A stretch of 64,000 nt of DNA from Cellulophaga sp. BC115SP (GCF_009905545.1 NZ_JAAALB010000014.1:86118-150117); one strand, 5' to 3'; shown: positions 1 to 9,038, counted from the first letter of the stretch. Made by a program: numbers and translations. The notes: generated from the letters alone by a model not told the origin.

Positions 1-2
1 GT

Positions 3-143
3 AACTTGACCAATGGTACGATTCCAAGACGTTTGATTTATCCAATTGTTGAAGAAAACCTCAACGGACCAAACCTCAAAGAAGCAATCTCTCGTCAAGG
101 TGCTAATACGCTTACAACACGTATATGGTGGGATAAAAACTAA
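3..143 (+). CDS. SusD/RagB-type outer-membrane lipoprotein, C-terminal fragment
   Basis: Only the last 46 codons lie in the window; the gene starts upstream. The readable frame ends in a basic/aromatic tail (IPRRLIYP near its start and RIWWDKN at the very end). This arrangement is typical of the C-terminus of SusD-like nutrient-binding lipoproteins, probably the SusD-like_2 subgroup. Such proteins sit on the outer surface of the outer membrane and hand oligosaccharides or peptides to a partner TonB-dependent SusC channel, which would lie upstream. It ends just before a terminator hairpin, so it is probably the last gene of its operon. Family assignment from so short a piece is moderately safe; the substrate cannot be inferred. 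Confidence 0.7.
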   Translation, partial: NLTNGTIPRRLIYPIVEENLNGPNLKEAISRQGANTLTTRIWWDKN

Positions 144-163
144 CCAAGTCGGACTGTAAAATG

Positions 164-199
164 AAGAGTGAGGAGTTTCAAAAAACCTCACTCTTTAAT
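164..199 (+). terminator. Rho-independent terminator after the SusD-type gene
   Basis: AAGAGTGAGG (164-173) pairs with CCTCACTCTT (186-195), followed by TTAATT. It lies 20 bases after the stop codon of the partial SusD-type gene. Confidence 0.7.
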
Positions 200-352
200 T
201 CAAAAAACCTTGTTTATCCTTTCTAATACCCCAAAATAAGACGTAAACTTTAGCGTGTGAATAATGTGTAAAGGTGATTTTTTGACTACAGAATAAAACA
301 ATTAGAAAATTAAAGTAATCTCATCACTTTTAACTCTGCACTCAAAATTCCT

Positions 353-1666
353 ATGATTTTATTGCTTGTAATTGCTTGTATTGGACTATTGGTGCTACTG
401 ATTACTGTTGCGAAGTTCAATCCATTTTTGGCTTTTTTGATTACCTCCTTAGTGGCAGGTATCAGCATGGGAATGCCACTCGAACTCATCAGCAAGTCTA
501 TCCAAAAAGGAATAGGCGACATGTTGGGCTCATTAGTTGGGGTAATTGCCTTAGGGGCTATGTTGGGCAAATTGGTGGCTCAAAGTGGCGCTGCACAACG
601 TATTGCCTCAGTCATGATGGGACTTTTTGGCGAAAAATACATCCAATGGGGCTTAGTTTGTACAGGTTTTATTATCGGAATACCCCTATTTTATAATGTA
701 GGTTTTGTGTTGATGATTCCTTTGATTTTTTCGGTGGTATATCAATACAAATTACCAGCTGTGTATATTGGCTTACCCATGCTGGCATCTTTGTCGGTGG
801 CACATGGTTTCTTACCTCCTCACCCCTCGCCTGCTGCTTTGGTAGCGCAGTTTCATGCAGACATGGGGCAAACTTTACTGTACGGAATCATTATTGCGAT
901 TCCAACAATTATTATTGCTGGCCCGCTTTACTCTCTAACCCTAAAAAATATTTCCTCAAGTCCCAACTTGAGTTTTGCGACTACTTCCGAACCCAATCAA
1001 ATTTTACCTAGCACCTTTCTAAGCTTTTTTACAGCCTTATTTCCTGTTTTTATGATGGCAGGAACCACTATTCTCACAAGTATTTTGCCAAATGATTCGC
1101 CCTTGATACCAGTTTGTAAACTGATTGGTGACCCTGCCATGGTCATGCTATTGGCAGTTTTGGTAGCAACCGCTACTTTGGGAGGGCTGACAAGTCAGGC
1201 GCTTTCCAAAACGATGAATACTTATTCTGAAGCGGTAAAAGATGTAGCAATGGTGCTCTTAATCATTGCTGGAGCAGGTGCTCTCAAACAAGTTTTTATG
1301 GAAAGTGGAGTAAGCGATACCATGGCTTCTCTACTAAAAAATGTCAGTATCCACCCTTTGATTCTTGGCTGGTTGATTTCCGCTTTTATTCGTGTATGCC
1401 TAGGCTCAGCCACGGTAGCGGGCTTAACTACCGCTGGAATTATGGCACCCATGATAGAGACGCTACAGGTAGACCCTAACTTAATGGTATTATCCATTGG
1501 TGTAGGTAGTTTAATGTTTTCGCATGTAAATGACCCTGGTTTTTGGATGTTCAAAGAATATTTTAACCTTAGTATAAAAGATACCATTCGCTCTTGGTCA
1601 ATGATGGAAACCCTTGTCGCAGTTGTAGGTCTGATAGGTGTACTCATCATCAATTCCTTTTTATAA
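353..1666 (+). CDS. GntP-family permease (gluconate or D-serine type)
   Basis: A 437-residue, very hydrophobic inner-membrane protein with about 12 predicted membrane segments. It has GntP-family features: an N-terminal LITSLVAGISMG stretch, a GAMLGKLVAQSGAAQRIA segment, LPPHPSP near residue 155, and a C-terminal part with SHVNDPGFW. These are characteristic of the gluconate:H+ symporter family, which also contains the D-serine permease DsdX. Family membership is clear but the substrate is not. The next genes except one encode D-amino-acid enzymes (RidA, DSD/D-TA-type lyase, M19 dipeptidase), so a D-serine or D-threonine importer is as plausible as a gluconate importer. The start ATG at 353 is the first in the frame. 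A palindromic repeat follows immediately after the stop. Confidence 0.88.
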   Translation: MILLLVIACIGLLVLLITVAKFNPFLAFLITSLVAGISMGMPLELISKSIQKGIGDMLGSLVGVIALGAMLGKLVAQSGAAQRIASVMMGLFGEKYIQWGLVCTGFIIGIPLFYNVGFVLMIPLIFSVVYQYKLPAVYIGLPMLASLSVAHGFLPPHPSPAALVAQFHADMGQTLLYGIIIAIPTIIIAGPLYSLTLKNISSSPNLSFATTSEPNQILPSTFLSFFTALFPVFMMAGTTILTSILPNDSPLIPVCKLIGDPAMVMLLAVLVATATLGGLTSQALSKTMNTYSEAVKDVAMVLLIIAGAGALKQVFMESGVSDTMASLLKNVSIHPLILGWLISAFIRVCLGSATVAGLTTAGIMAPMIETLQVDPNLMVLSIGVGSLMFSHVNDPGFWMFKEYFNLSIKDTIRSWSMMETLVAVVGLIGVLIINSFL

Positions 1667-1705
1667 AACTGTTAAATAATAAGTCCAAGACTAAGTCTTG
1701 AGCTG
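1667..1705 (+). repeat. Palindromic dispersed element, copy 1 of 5
   Basis: AACTGTTAAATAAT is followed by AAGTCCAAGACTAAGTCTTG. The core CAAGACTAAGTCTTG (1686-1700) is a perfect palindrome around a central A. The element starts at the stop codon of the GntP-family gene. Related copies lie near 19298, 20428, 24265 and 37307. Confidence 0.75.
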
Positions 1706-1774
1706 GGAGTTTAGGCGATTATTCCGAAATCCAACATCCGATATCCGAAATGAATGTTTTTTAAAGCACATATT

Positions 1775-3133
1775 ATGAAAAAGTTATTAGTTATTTTTTT
1801 ACTCGTGTTGAGTTTTTCACCAATCGGAAATGCTCAAAAACAACAAGTTACCAACCAACCTGATAGAGTCAATTGGTTTCAAGACCTTGGCTTTGGCATG
1901 TTTATCCACTGGAATGTGGACGTTACACTCGGCGCAGTGATTAGCCACTCTTTAGCTGGGGCATCCACCGAATATGTCGAAAAATACATCAATGAGCTTC
2001 CTAAATACTTTAACCCCTACAAATTCAAACCTGAAGATTGGGCTAAAATGGCCAAATTAGCAGGAATGAAATATGTGGTATTCACCGCCAAACACCACTC
2101 TGGTTTTTGTATGTTCGATACCAAAACTACGCCTTTCAATGTAATGAATACCCCTCTGAAGAGAGACATTACCAAAGAACTCATCGAGGCTTTTCGCAAA
2201 GAGGGTATCGCTATTGGCTTGTATTTCTCCCCTGAGGATTTTTACTTTTTCCATAAAAACAATATTCCTATTGGTCGCTTGCAATTGCCTCAGCATTTTC
2301 CTGCTAAAAACCCTAGTTTGATGGCCTATGACAAAGAACAATTGAAAGAATTATTGACCAAATACGGAAAAATCGACATTCTATTTATCGATGGTCCAGG
2401 TGATGGTTTGAGAGAATACGCTTGGACAATCAATCCAGAATTGGTCATTACACGTGATTTGATGACTACGCCAGAGCAAAATACGCCTGACGAACCACTT
2501 CCTCGCCCTTGGGAAGCTAATTACACCATGGGTACTGACTGGCAATACAAACCCACAAACGACCCACATAAATCTGGTACAGAAATTATCAATATGTTGG
2601 TTGAAATGCGTGCTAAAGGAGGTAACTTTTTGTTGAACATAGGACCAAAACAAGATGGCGAAATCCAGATTGAACAAGAGGCTTTGCTACAAGAAGTAGC
2701 CCTTTGGAATTTTGCTAACTCAGAGGCTATTTACGCCGTAAAACCTTTGCCTATTGTACGTGAGGATAATGTTTGGTACACACAATCGAATGACGAAAAG
2801 TATATCTATGCCATTGTAAGAAGAGCTAATTGGCAAGATTGGAAATACGGTACTCGCAAAAACTTGGTATTAACGCACCTTGAAGGCAACGCTCAAACCA
2901 AAGTTTCGATTCTAGGATACAAAAGCGAGTTGGTAGAATACAAAGATGGCTTCGATGCAAGCACTTATGTTGCTCCAACTTCAATCGGATTAGTAGTAAG
3001 TGCTGTAAATGGACAACGTTTTTATACAAACAACCAATGGCCAAATGCAGTAGTGCTCAAAATCGAAAATGCGAAGTTTAGAAAATTAACACATACCAAA
3101 GTAACACAATCAACTTTGGATGGAGCTAAATAG
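1775..3133 (+). CDS. Alpha-L-fucosidase (GH29), exported
   Basis: A 452-residue glycoside hydrolase that removes terminal alpha-L-fucose from glycans. ATG 1775 is preferred over ATG 1754 because it begins directly with a signal peptide (MKKLLVIFLLVLSFSPIGNA, then Q), giving a periplasmic or surface protein. GH29 landmarks are GFGMFIHWN (about 39-47), KYVVFTAKHHSGFCMFD (about 99-115), LFIDGPGD (about 203-210, where Asp206 is the expected nucleophile), and GGNFLLNIGPKQDG (about 282-295). The general acid/base residue is poorly conserved in GH29 and I do not assign it. The C-terminal ~130 residues look like a beta-sandwich. Together with the hexosaminidase at 6336 it suggests glycan trimming, although it sits between a permease and D-amino-acid genes. 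Confidence 0.92.
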   Translation: MKKLLVIFLLVLSFSPIGNAQKQQVTNQPDRVNWFQDLGFGMFIHWNVDVTLGAVISHSLAGASTEYVEKYINELPKYFNPYKFKPEDWAKMAKLAGMKYVVFTAKHHSGFCMFDTKTTPFNVMNTPLKRDITKELIEAFRKEGIAIGLYFSPEDFYFFHKNNIPIGRLQLPQHFPAKNPSLMAYDKEQLKELLTKYGKIDILFIDGPGDGLREYAWTINPELVITRDLMTTPEQNTPDEPLPRPWEANYTMGTDWQYKPTNDPHKSGTEIINMLVEMRAKGGNFLLNIGPKQDGEIQIEQEALLQEVALWNFANSEAIYAVKPLPIVREDNVWYTQSNDEKYIYAIVRRANWQDWKYGTRKNLVLTHLEGNAQTKVSILGYKSELVEYKDGFDASTYVAPTSIGLVVSAVNGQRFYTNNQWPNAVVLKIENAKFRKLTHTKVTQSTLDGAK

Positions 3134-3295
3134 AGGCTTGATGTTGGGTATTCTAGAAATAGTAAAGTGTTTTCCTAAATACCCAACTGTTTAAACGCTT
3201 TACAACCTTGTTTTTTCTCAAAAACCTTATTTATTTACACTCAATTTTTGAATTTTATTTTTAATTAATATTACATTTTCAATAAAAACTATTTT

Positions 3296-3784
3296 ATGGA
3301 ACAGTTGGTAGAACAATTAACCCCTTCAGAGGCATTTGCAAAATTAGGACTTTCATTACCTCCTGCCCCACTACCATTGGGCGTGTACAAACCATATCTT
3401 ATCGACGGCAAATACTTATATGTTTCGGGTCATGGTCCTGTACAGGATGACAAAAGCCTCATTATTGGACGTATCGGTCGTGAGTTAGATATGGAAGAAG
3501 GCAAATTGGCTGCTCGTCAAGTGGGTTTGACCATTTTATCAACCATCCAAACACATTTAGGAAGTCTCGACCGTGTGAAGCGAGTAATCAAAGTGTTGGG
3601 TATGGTCAATTGTGTAGATACTTTCGAAAGACATCCATACATTATCAATGGTTGTAGTGAGTTGTTTGCGCAAGTTTGGGGCGAAGAAAACGGTATTGGC
3701 GTTCGTAGTGCGGTAGGTTTTGGTTCATTACCAGACAATATTCCAGTTGAAATCGAGGCATTGTTCGAGTTAGTAAGCGAATAA
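3296..3784 (+). CDS. RidA/YjgF-family protein
   Basis: A 162-residue protein of the RidA (YjgF/YER057c/UK114) superfamily, whose archetype hydrolyses reactive enamines/imines such as 2-aminoacrylate released by PLP enzymes acting on serine or threonine. Visible features are the N-terminal YLIDGKYLYVSGHGPV beta-hairpin, a central helix with the LDRVKRVIKVLGMVN segment, and the C-terminal GVRSAVGFGSLPDNIPVEIEALFEL, which contains the conserved Arg and the PVEIEA strand. It is longer than the ~130-residue RidA core and resembles the subgroup often found beside D-amino-acid lyases. It lies upstream of the DSD/D-TA-type gene, supporting a role in clearing its 2-aminoacrylate-type product; that role is inferred. 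It has no signal peptide, so it is cytoplasmic. Confidence 0.9.
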   Translation: MEQLVEQLTPSEAFAKLGLSLPPAPLPLGVYKPYLIDGKYLYVSGHGPVQDDKSLIIGRIGRELDMEEGKLAARQVGLTILSTIQTHLGSLDRVKRVIKVLGMVNCVDTFERHPYIINGCSELFAQVWGEENGIGVRSAVGFGSLPDNIPVEIEALFELVSE

Positions 3785-3842
3785 ATGGTGAATTGAATGA
3801 GCGAAGTGTAGTGTTCGAAAGATTTCAAACAATTGCTGATTG

Positions 3843-3970
3843 GGGATTTCTGATTTCGGAAATATAAAAGGCTACCTTAATTTTTTGTAAAATATGATTC
3901 AAAAAATTGGGTTGTGCTTCCTTTAATCTTACAGAGCAATGTATCCGAAATCAAAAATCAAAAATCCACA
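3843..3970 (+). repeat. Imperfect inverted repeat of the GATTTCGGA family, ending at a start codon
   Basis: A left arm around 3843-3863 (GGATTTCTGATTTCGGA) faces a right arm around 3951-3970 (TCCGAAATCAAAAATC), which abuts the ATG at 3971. The same GATTTCGGA word recurs near 1722-1752, 13304-13362 and 56940-57040. Confidence 0.5.
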
Positions 3971-5083
3971 ATGGATAAAACTGCTTGGTACAACTTACAA
4001 AATTTAGATACCTTGGATACCCCCGCTTTGGTGTGGTATCCTTCGCGTATCGCTCAAAATATCGATACCTTGGTAACAATGCTACCAGAGGTAAGTCGAC
4101 TTCGTCCGCATGTCAAAACGCATAAATGTCAGGAAGTAACCGAACTGATGTTGGCAAAAGGCATTACGAAATTCAAATGTGCTACCATTGCCGAAGCCGA
4201 AATGCTCGCAATATGCCAAGCACCTGATGTATTGCTGGCGTATCAACCAGTGGCTACGAAGTTGCAACGCTTTATCACCCTAATTCAAACTTATACTACT
4301 ACCCAATTTTCCTGCTTGGTCGATGACTTGTCGGTTGCACAAGCCATCGCCACGGCAGCGATACAGCACGAGATCACGATAAATGTTTATATCGACCTAA
4401 ACGTTGGCATGAACAGAACAGGAATCTTACCTCAAAAAGCCGAAGAACTTATTAATGCACTACTTGACTTAAAAGGTATTGCTGTAAAAGGACTCCATGC
4501 CTATGATGGTCATATTCGTGATAAAGATTTAGCATTGAGAACAGAAAATTGTCACCAAGCTTTTGTACCTGTATTTGCATTAGCTTCAGGATTTTCAGAA
4601 AAAGGAATAACCCTTCAAGTAGTAGCGGGAGGCTCTCCGACTTTTCCGATTCATGCTCAAAATCCACAGGTAGAATGTAGCCCAGGCACTTTTCCTCTTT
4701 GGGATAAAGGCTATAAGGATGCTTTTCCAGAACAAGCTTTTGAGCCTGCTGCTTTGGTTTTGAGTCGAGTAATTTCTCATCCGAGTACCAATAGAATTTG
4801 TATTGATTTAGGACACAAATCTGTCGCTGCCGAAAACGACTTGAACCGAAGAGTCCACTTTCTCAATGCGTCAGATGCTCAGTTTATCGGACAAAGCGAA
4901 GAGCATTTAGTGTTGGAAGTATCAGATATACAGGACTTTCCGATTGGTAAAGTTTTATATGGTGTACCAATCCATGTATGTCCAACAGTAGCCCTTTACG
5001 AAAGAGCCTATCTTGCAGAAAACCAATCTATTACTGATAGGTACTGGAAAGTTATTGCAAGAGACAGAAAGATAAATGTATAA
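3971..5083 (+). CDS. D-serine dehydratase / D-threonine aldolase-type PLP enzyme
   Basis: A 370-residue fold-type III (alanine-racemase-like) PLP enzyme. The start at 3971 gives a normal family N-terminus; the longer frame from 3914 adds only 19 odd residues. The motif RPHVKTHK at about 45-52 carries the probable PLP lysine (Lys49). GAGGS-like VVAGGSPTFP binds the phosphate. Near the C-terminus, GVPIHVCPTV contributes His335 and Cys337. From family knowledge, a His/Cys metal pair marks Zn-dependent D-serine dehydratases, whereas D-threonine aldolases use His/Asp, so I favour dehydratase (D-Ser to pyruvate + NH3) but cannot exclude aldolase. The neighbours (RidA upstream, M19 dipeptidase downstream, GntP-type permease) fit uptake and breakdown of D-amino acids. 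Confidence 0.87.
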   Translation: MDKTAWYNLQNLDTLDTPALVWYPSRIAQNIDTLVTMLPEVSRLRPHVKTHKCQEVTELMLAKGITKFKCATIAEAEMLAICQAPDVLLAYQPVATKLQRFITLIQTYTTTQFSCLVDDLSVAQAIATAAIQHEITINVYIDLNVGMNRTGILPQKAEELINALLDLKGIAVKGLHAYDGHIRDKDLALRTENCHQAFVPVFALASGFSEKGITLQVVAGGSPTFPIHAQNPQVECSPGTFPLWDKGYKDAFPEQAFEPAALVLSRVISHPSTNRICIDLGHKSVAAENDLNRRVHFLNASDAQFIGQSEEHLVLEVSDIQDFPIGKVLYGVPIHVCPTVALYERAYLAENQSITDRYWKVIARDRKINV

Positions 5084-5089
5084 ATACAG

Positions 5090-5171
5090 CCATAAGCTCT
5101 AAGCCGTAAGCATTAGGCAAATTTGAAATTGTATTTTGCTTAATGCCTAAAGCTTACGACATAAAGCCTTT
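5090..5171. repeat. Inverted repeat of the GTAAGCATTAGGCA family
   Basis: GCCGTAAGCATTAGGCA near 5103-5119 faces TGCCTAAAGCTTACGAC near 5144-5160, with one mismatch in the 14-base core. It lies between the PLP enzyme and the dipeptidase gene. Related words occur at 15905-15950, 18725-18755, 22910-22990 and 35338-35475. Confidence 0.55.
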
Positions 5172-5183
5172 TTAAGAAATCCC

Positions 5184-6257
5184 ATGTTCACTATAGATGC
5201 CCATCTCGACCTTAGCATGAATGCTATGGAATGGAATCGAGATTTAAGAAATACGGTATTTGAAATTCGTGAAAGAGAAATAGGTCTTTCCGATAAACCC
5301 GACCGTGCCAAAGGTACTGTCGCATTTCCTGAATTACGTAAAGGCAATGTAGGTTTGGTTGTTGCTACGCAAATCGCACGATATGTTGCTCCTGACAACC
5401 CACTCCCAGGCTGGGCGTCGCCCGAGCAGGCATGGGCACAGACTCAAGGGCAAGTGGCTTGGTATCAAGCTATGGAGGCTTGTGGCGAAATGGTACAAAT
5501 CAATGATTTGGCTAGCCTAGAAAAACATCTTGCTCTTTGGTCAGATACCACTATTCCAAACGAACAGAAAGCTATTGGTTATATCCTAAGTCTAGAGGGT
5601 GCCGATTCTATCGTAACAGTTGACCATGTCGCCAAAGCGCATGAATATGGTTTAAGAGCTATTGGTCCTGCCCATTATGGTCCTGGTCGCTATGCGCAAG
5701 GCACAGATGCCACGGGAGGGTTGGGTCCGCACGGACGTGATTTGCTCAAAGAAATGGAACGACTCAATATCATCCTTGATGCTACGCATTTGTGTGATGA
5801 TAGTTTCTGGGAAGCCTTAGACCATTTTCATGGAAACATTTGGGCGAGCCACAACCTTTGTCGTAGCTTGGTAAATCATAATCGCCAATTTAGTGACGAA
5901 CAAATCAAGGAGCTCATCAATCGTGGTGCTGTAATAGGTGGAGCTTTGGATGCTTGGATGATGGTACCCAACTGGGTGAGAGGCGTATCTACGCCAGAAA
6001 ACATGAACTGCAATCTGGAAGTAATGCTCGACCACCTCGACCATATTTGTCAAATTGCTGGTAATGCCAACCATATCGGTATTGGCTCTGACTTGGATGG
6101 GGCGTTTGGAAAAGAACAAAGCCCTTATGATTTAGAAACCATCGCCGATCTTCAAAAAATCCCCGATATGCTTCGTAAAAGAGGCTACTCGCAAGAAGAT
6201 ATTGAGAAAGTCATGCACGGTAACTGGTTAAGATTTTTAAGAAATGCTTGGAAATAG
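5184..6257 (+). CDS. Membrane-dipeptidase-type peptidase (M19)
   Basis: A 357-residue binuclear zinc dipeptidase of the renal dipeptidase family, which cleaves dipeptides and accepts D-residues at the C-terminal position. The metal ligands are all visible: His7 and Asp9 (DAHLD), Glu138 (SLEGAD), His202 (DATHL) and His223 (ASHN), with Asp303 in GIGSDLDG as the further active-site acid. There is no signal peptide, so a cytoplasmic enzyme is likely. Its position after the DSD/D-TA-type gene suggests it liberates D-amino acids from L,D-dipeptides for that enzyme; this is inference from context. The gene ends 1 base before a strong terminator. Confidence 0.92.
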   Translation: MFTIDAHLDLSMNAMEWNRDLRNTVFEIREREIGLSDKPDRAKGTVAFPELRKGNVGLVVATQIARYVAPDNPLPGWASPEQAWAQTQGQVAWYQAMEACGEMVQINDLASLEKHLALWSDTTIPNEQKAIGYILSLEGADSIVTVDHVAKAHEYGLRAIGPAHYGPGRYAQGTDATGGLGPHGRDLLKEMERLNIILDATHLCDDSFWEALDHFHGNIWASHNLCRSLVNHNRQFSDEQIKELINRGAVIGGALDAWMMVPNWVRGVSTPENMNCNLEVMLDHLDHICQIAGNANHIGIGSDLDGAFGKEQSPYDLETIADLQKIPDMLRKRGYSQEDIEKVMHGNWLRFLRNAWK

Positions 6258-6258
6258 C

Positions 6259-6290
6259 AAGTGCAAGGGTAACGACCCTTGCACTTTTTT
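6259..6290 (+). terminator. Rho-independent terminator after the M19 dipeptidase gene
   Basis: AAGTGCAAGGGT (6259-6270) pairs perfectly with ACCCTTGCACTT (6275-6286) around a four-base loop and runs into T8. It closes the D-amino-acid gene group. Confidence 0.9.
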
Positions 6291-6335
6291 TTCATACAAT
6301 AACCTCATCAATCAACAATATTGACACATTGTTTT

Positions 6336-8609
6336 ATGTGCTCCAAAACTCTTTTTTCGCTTTTCTTCGCTTTTTTATTTTTGGGAAAAACTTCTGCCCA
6401 AAATACTATTTCTATCATTCCCAAACCCGTTGAAATGCAAATTTCGAAGGGTTATTTTAGGTTAGAAAAAAATGTTACTATCTCTTTGCAAAACTCTGCT
6501 TTGCAAGAAACTGCACAGTTACTTCGATTAGGAATACAACAAATCCGCCCGAGTTCTGTAAGTATAAAAAATAGCACTCCTAATGCAATAAAGGGCATTT
6601 CCCTAGCAATAGACAGCAATCGTGTAGTACAAAAAGAAGGTTATTCTCTTGCTATCAGCGCAACAGGAATCAAACTAATAGGCCATGATGCTGCGGGTGT
6701 TTTTTATGGTACGCAAACTCTTTTACAACTCATTCATCAACAAGGCAATCTTCCTTTTGTCCAAATCAAAGACTATCCAAGATTTGGTTATAGAGGTATG
6801 CACCTAGACGTTGGGCGACGTATTTTCTCGGTTACATTTCTCAAAAAATACCTCGATTTATTAGCGCTTTACAAATTCAACACCTTTCATTGGCACCTTA
6901 CCGAAGATCAAGGTTGGCGCATAGAAATCAAGCGATATCCTAAATTACAAAGCGTAGCAGCCTATAGAAACGAAACCATTATTGGGCATAAAAAAGACTC
7001 GCCTCATCGCTTCGATGGTAAACCTTATGGAGGTTTTTATACTCAAGAAGAGGTAAAAGAAATCGTCGCTTTTGCCCAAAAACGCCATATTACAGTCATT
7101 CCCGAAATCGAAATGCCAGGTCATGCTCGTGCAGCATTGGCAGCGTATCCGCAATTAGGATGTACAGGTGGATCCTATCAAACTGCCACTTTTTGGGGAG
7201 TTTTCGATGATGTTTTTTGTGCAGGGAATGATAGTACGTTTACTTTTTTACAAAATGTTTTAGATGAAATCTTGCCACTATTTCCAAGCAAATACATACA
7301 TATTGGTGGTGATGAATGTCCAAAAGTAGGTTGGAAAAGTTGTCCAAAATGTCAAAAACGCATGCAAGAAAATCATCTGAAAGATGAGCATGAATTACAG
7401 AGTTATTTTATCCAAAAAATGGAGAAATATCTGAACTCAAAAGGTAAAAACCTGATTGGCTGGGACGAAATTTTAGAAGGAGGCTTAAGTCCAAAAGCTA
7501 CAGTAATGAGTTGGCAAGGCGAAGCTGGCGGTATTGCAGCAGCCCAACAGCATCACGATGTCGTTATGTGCCCCGAAAGTCACTATTATTTAGACTACTA
7601 TCAATCTTTGCAAGCTTCAGAACCAATTGCAACTGCGGGTTTTACTCCTCTTGAAAAAGTGTATCGTTATGAGCCTATTCCAGCCATATTGAATCCAATA
7701 GAACAAACTTATATCAAAGGTATTCAAGGAAATGCTTGGTCAGAATATTTGGTATCTGAAGCACAAGCCGAATATATGCTTTTTCCAAGAGCTTTGGCGA
7801 TTGCCGAAACAGCTTGGTCGCCCAAAACGCAGAAAGATTATGACGATTTTCTCCAAAGATTAAGACTTCAAGAAAAGGTTTTAAAACATCGAAAAGTACA
7901 TTATTTTGACCGATATGAAGAAATTCAGGCTCGCCTTCAAACCAATACCAACGGTTCGGAGTCTATCTATCTGACAAGTTCTTTACCAAATGCCACTATC
8001 CGCTTTACGGAAGATGGCAGTCAGCCCAATACTCAATCCAACGTTTGGAAGAACGGACTTTCTATCTTTAAACCTACCCTTATCAAAGCTCAATTATTTG
8101 ATAAAAATGGTGCGTATGGACAAGTTTGGGAACAATGGGTGAATGTTAATTTGGCGACGGGCAAAAGTATTACTTTCAAAAATGCACCTCAAACGCCCTA
8201 TCTCCCAACAGATGCTTATGCTTTAAGTAATGGTATTATCGGTACACATCGATATAATACTGGACAATGGATAGGCTTTCGGGGTGAGGATTTAGAGGTA
8301 GTGGTTGATTTAGGCAAAAGTCAAAGTGTTCAAGAAATAGGCATCAGTGTTCTCAAATATCACTGGCAACGAATGTGGGAACCTACAGAACTTTCGTTTT
8401 GGATTTCGGAGGATGGTAAAGCTTATGAAAAAGTAGGTAGTTTTAAAGATTTTCCAGAAAATGCCATCAATACAGTATCTCTAAAAGTACCAAACAAAAC
8501 CGCCCGATTTATCAAGGTAATTGGGGTCAATAAAGGCACTATCCCAGCAGGCGAATACGGTGCTGGTGCCAAGGCATGGTTGATAGTGGATGAATTGTTT
8601 ATTTATTGA
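6336..8609 (+). CDS. Beta-N-acetylhexosaminidase (GH20), exported
   Basis: A 757-residue exo-hexosaminidase that removes terminal GlcNAc/GalNAc. ATG 6336 begins a signal peptide (MCSKTLFSLFFAFLFLGKTS, then AQ); the frame also opens at a TTG at 6321, which I do not use. The N-terminal GH20b domain spans about 25-145. The TIM barrel starts at PRFGYRGMHLDVGR (~148-161), with FHWHLTEDQGWRIEIK (~184-199) and the catalytic pair Asp326-Glu327 in HIGGDECPK. The C-terminal part has a chitobiase-type segment with FTEDGSQP, then a discoidin-like module (VVDLGKSQSVQEIGISVL to the end) that may bind sugar. Substrates could be chitin oligosaccharides, peptidoglycan amino sugars or glycoprotein glycans. Confidence 0.95.
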   Translation: MCSKTLFSLFFAFLFLGKTSAQNTISIIPKPVEMQISKGYFRLEKNVTISLQNSALQETAQLLRLGIQQIRPSSVSIKNSTPNAIKGISLAIDSNRVVQKEGYSLAISATGIKLIGHDAAGVFYGTQTLLQLIHQQGNLPFVQIKDYPRFGYRGMHLDVGRRIFSVTFLKKYLDLLALYKFNTFHWHLTEDQGWRIEIKRYPKLQSVAAYRNETIIGHKKDSPHRFDGKPYGGFYTQEEVKEIVAFAQKRHITVIPEIEMPGHARAALAAYPQLGCTGGSYQTATFWGVFDDVFCAGNDSTFTFLQNVLDEILPLFPSKYIHIGGDECPKVGWKSCPKCQKRMQENHLKDEHELQSYFIQKMEKYLNSKGKNLIGWDEILEGGLSPKATVMSWQGEAGGIAAAQQHHDVVMCPESHYYLDYYQSLQASEPIATAGFTPLEKVYRYEPIPAILNPIEQTYIKGIQGNAWSEYLVSEAQAEYMLFPRALAIAETAWSPKTQKDYDDFLQRLRLQEKVLKHRKVHYFDRYEEIQARLQTNTNGSESIYLTSSLPNATIRFTEDGSQPNTQSNVWKNGLSIFKPTLIKAQLFDKNGAYGQVWEQWVNVNLATGKSITFKNAPQTPYLPTDAYALSNGIIGTHRYNTGQWIGFRGEDLEVVVDLGKSQSVQEIGISVLKYHWQRMWEPTELSFWISEDGKAYEKVGSFKDFPENAINTVSLKVPNKTARFIKVIGVNKGTIPAGEYGAGAKAWLIVDELFIY

Positions 8610-8722
8610 TTGAGTGGCGAGGGTGTGATTTAGTGATTAATTTTCCTCAAAGAAGTAACGCCTTGCATCTCAGGCAAAGACGAAAGAATTTTCTAATCAC
8701 TAAATCACAACTCACTCAATCG
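8608..8722. repeat. Long inverted repeat after the GH20 gene
   Basis: GTGATTTAGTGATTA (8625-8639) is perfectly complementary to 8694-8708. Outside it GATTGAGTG pairs with CACTCAATC. The arms flank about 54 bases. It lies directly after the hexosaminidase stop and may act as a terminator-like structure, but lacks a T-run. Confidence 0.6.
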
Positions 8723-9038
8723 CTCCATAACAACCTCTCAATTAAAGGAATATGACAATATAGGGTAGGAATTTTTATAAAATGTCGTATTTTGCAGTTG
8801 TAAAATATGATCATAAAATTGGCATAATAAGATATGAACAGCTTGAACGAGACCTACAGCAATCTTCAAATAAAACTGTATCAACACTTGTAAGAGAAAT
8901 TTTCGTATCATAATTTCATGCGCTTAAACCTTTAACCTTCGGGTTAGATTTCATCCAATTTTTGCAAAATATTTAATTTGGTAATCGAGCAAACGATTAT
9001 CACAAAGCGAAATAATTACCTAAAAAGCTATAAAAACT
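8723..9038 (+). other. Spacer upstream of the GMC dehydrogenase, no gene seen
   Basis: The spacer is AT-rich and contains only very short open frames. It is expected to hold the promoter of the GMC gene, but I could not identify a convincing TTG/TAnnTTTG pair. Confidence 0.4.

Noticed and set aside
1222..1653. Minus-strand frame of 143 codons inside the GntP-type gene
   Set aside because: It is fully antisense to a clear transporter gene and lacks hydrophobic or motif structure of its own.
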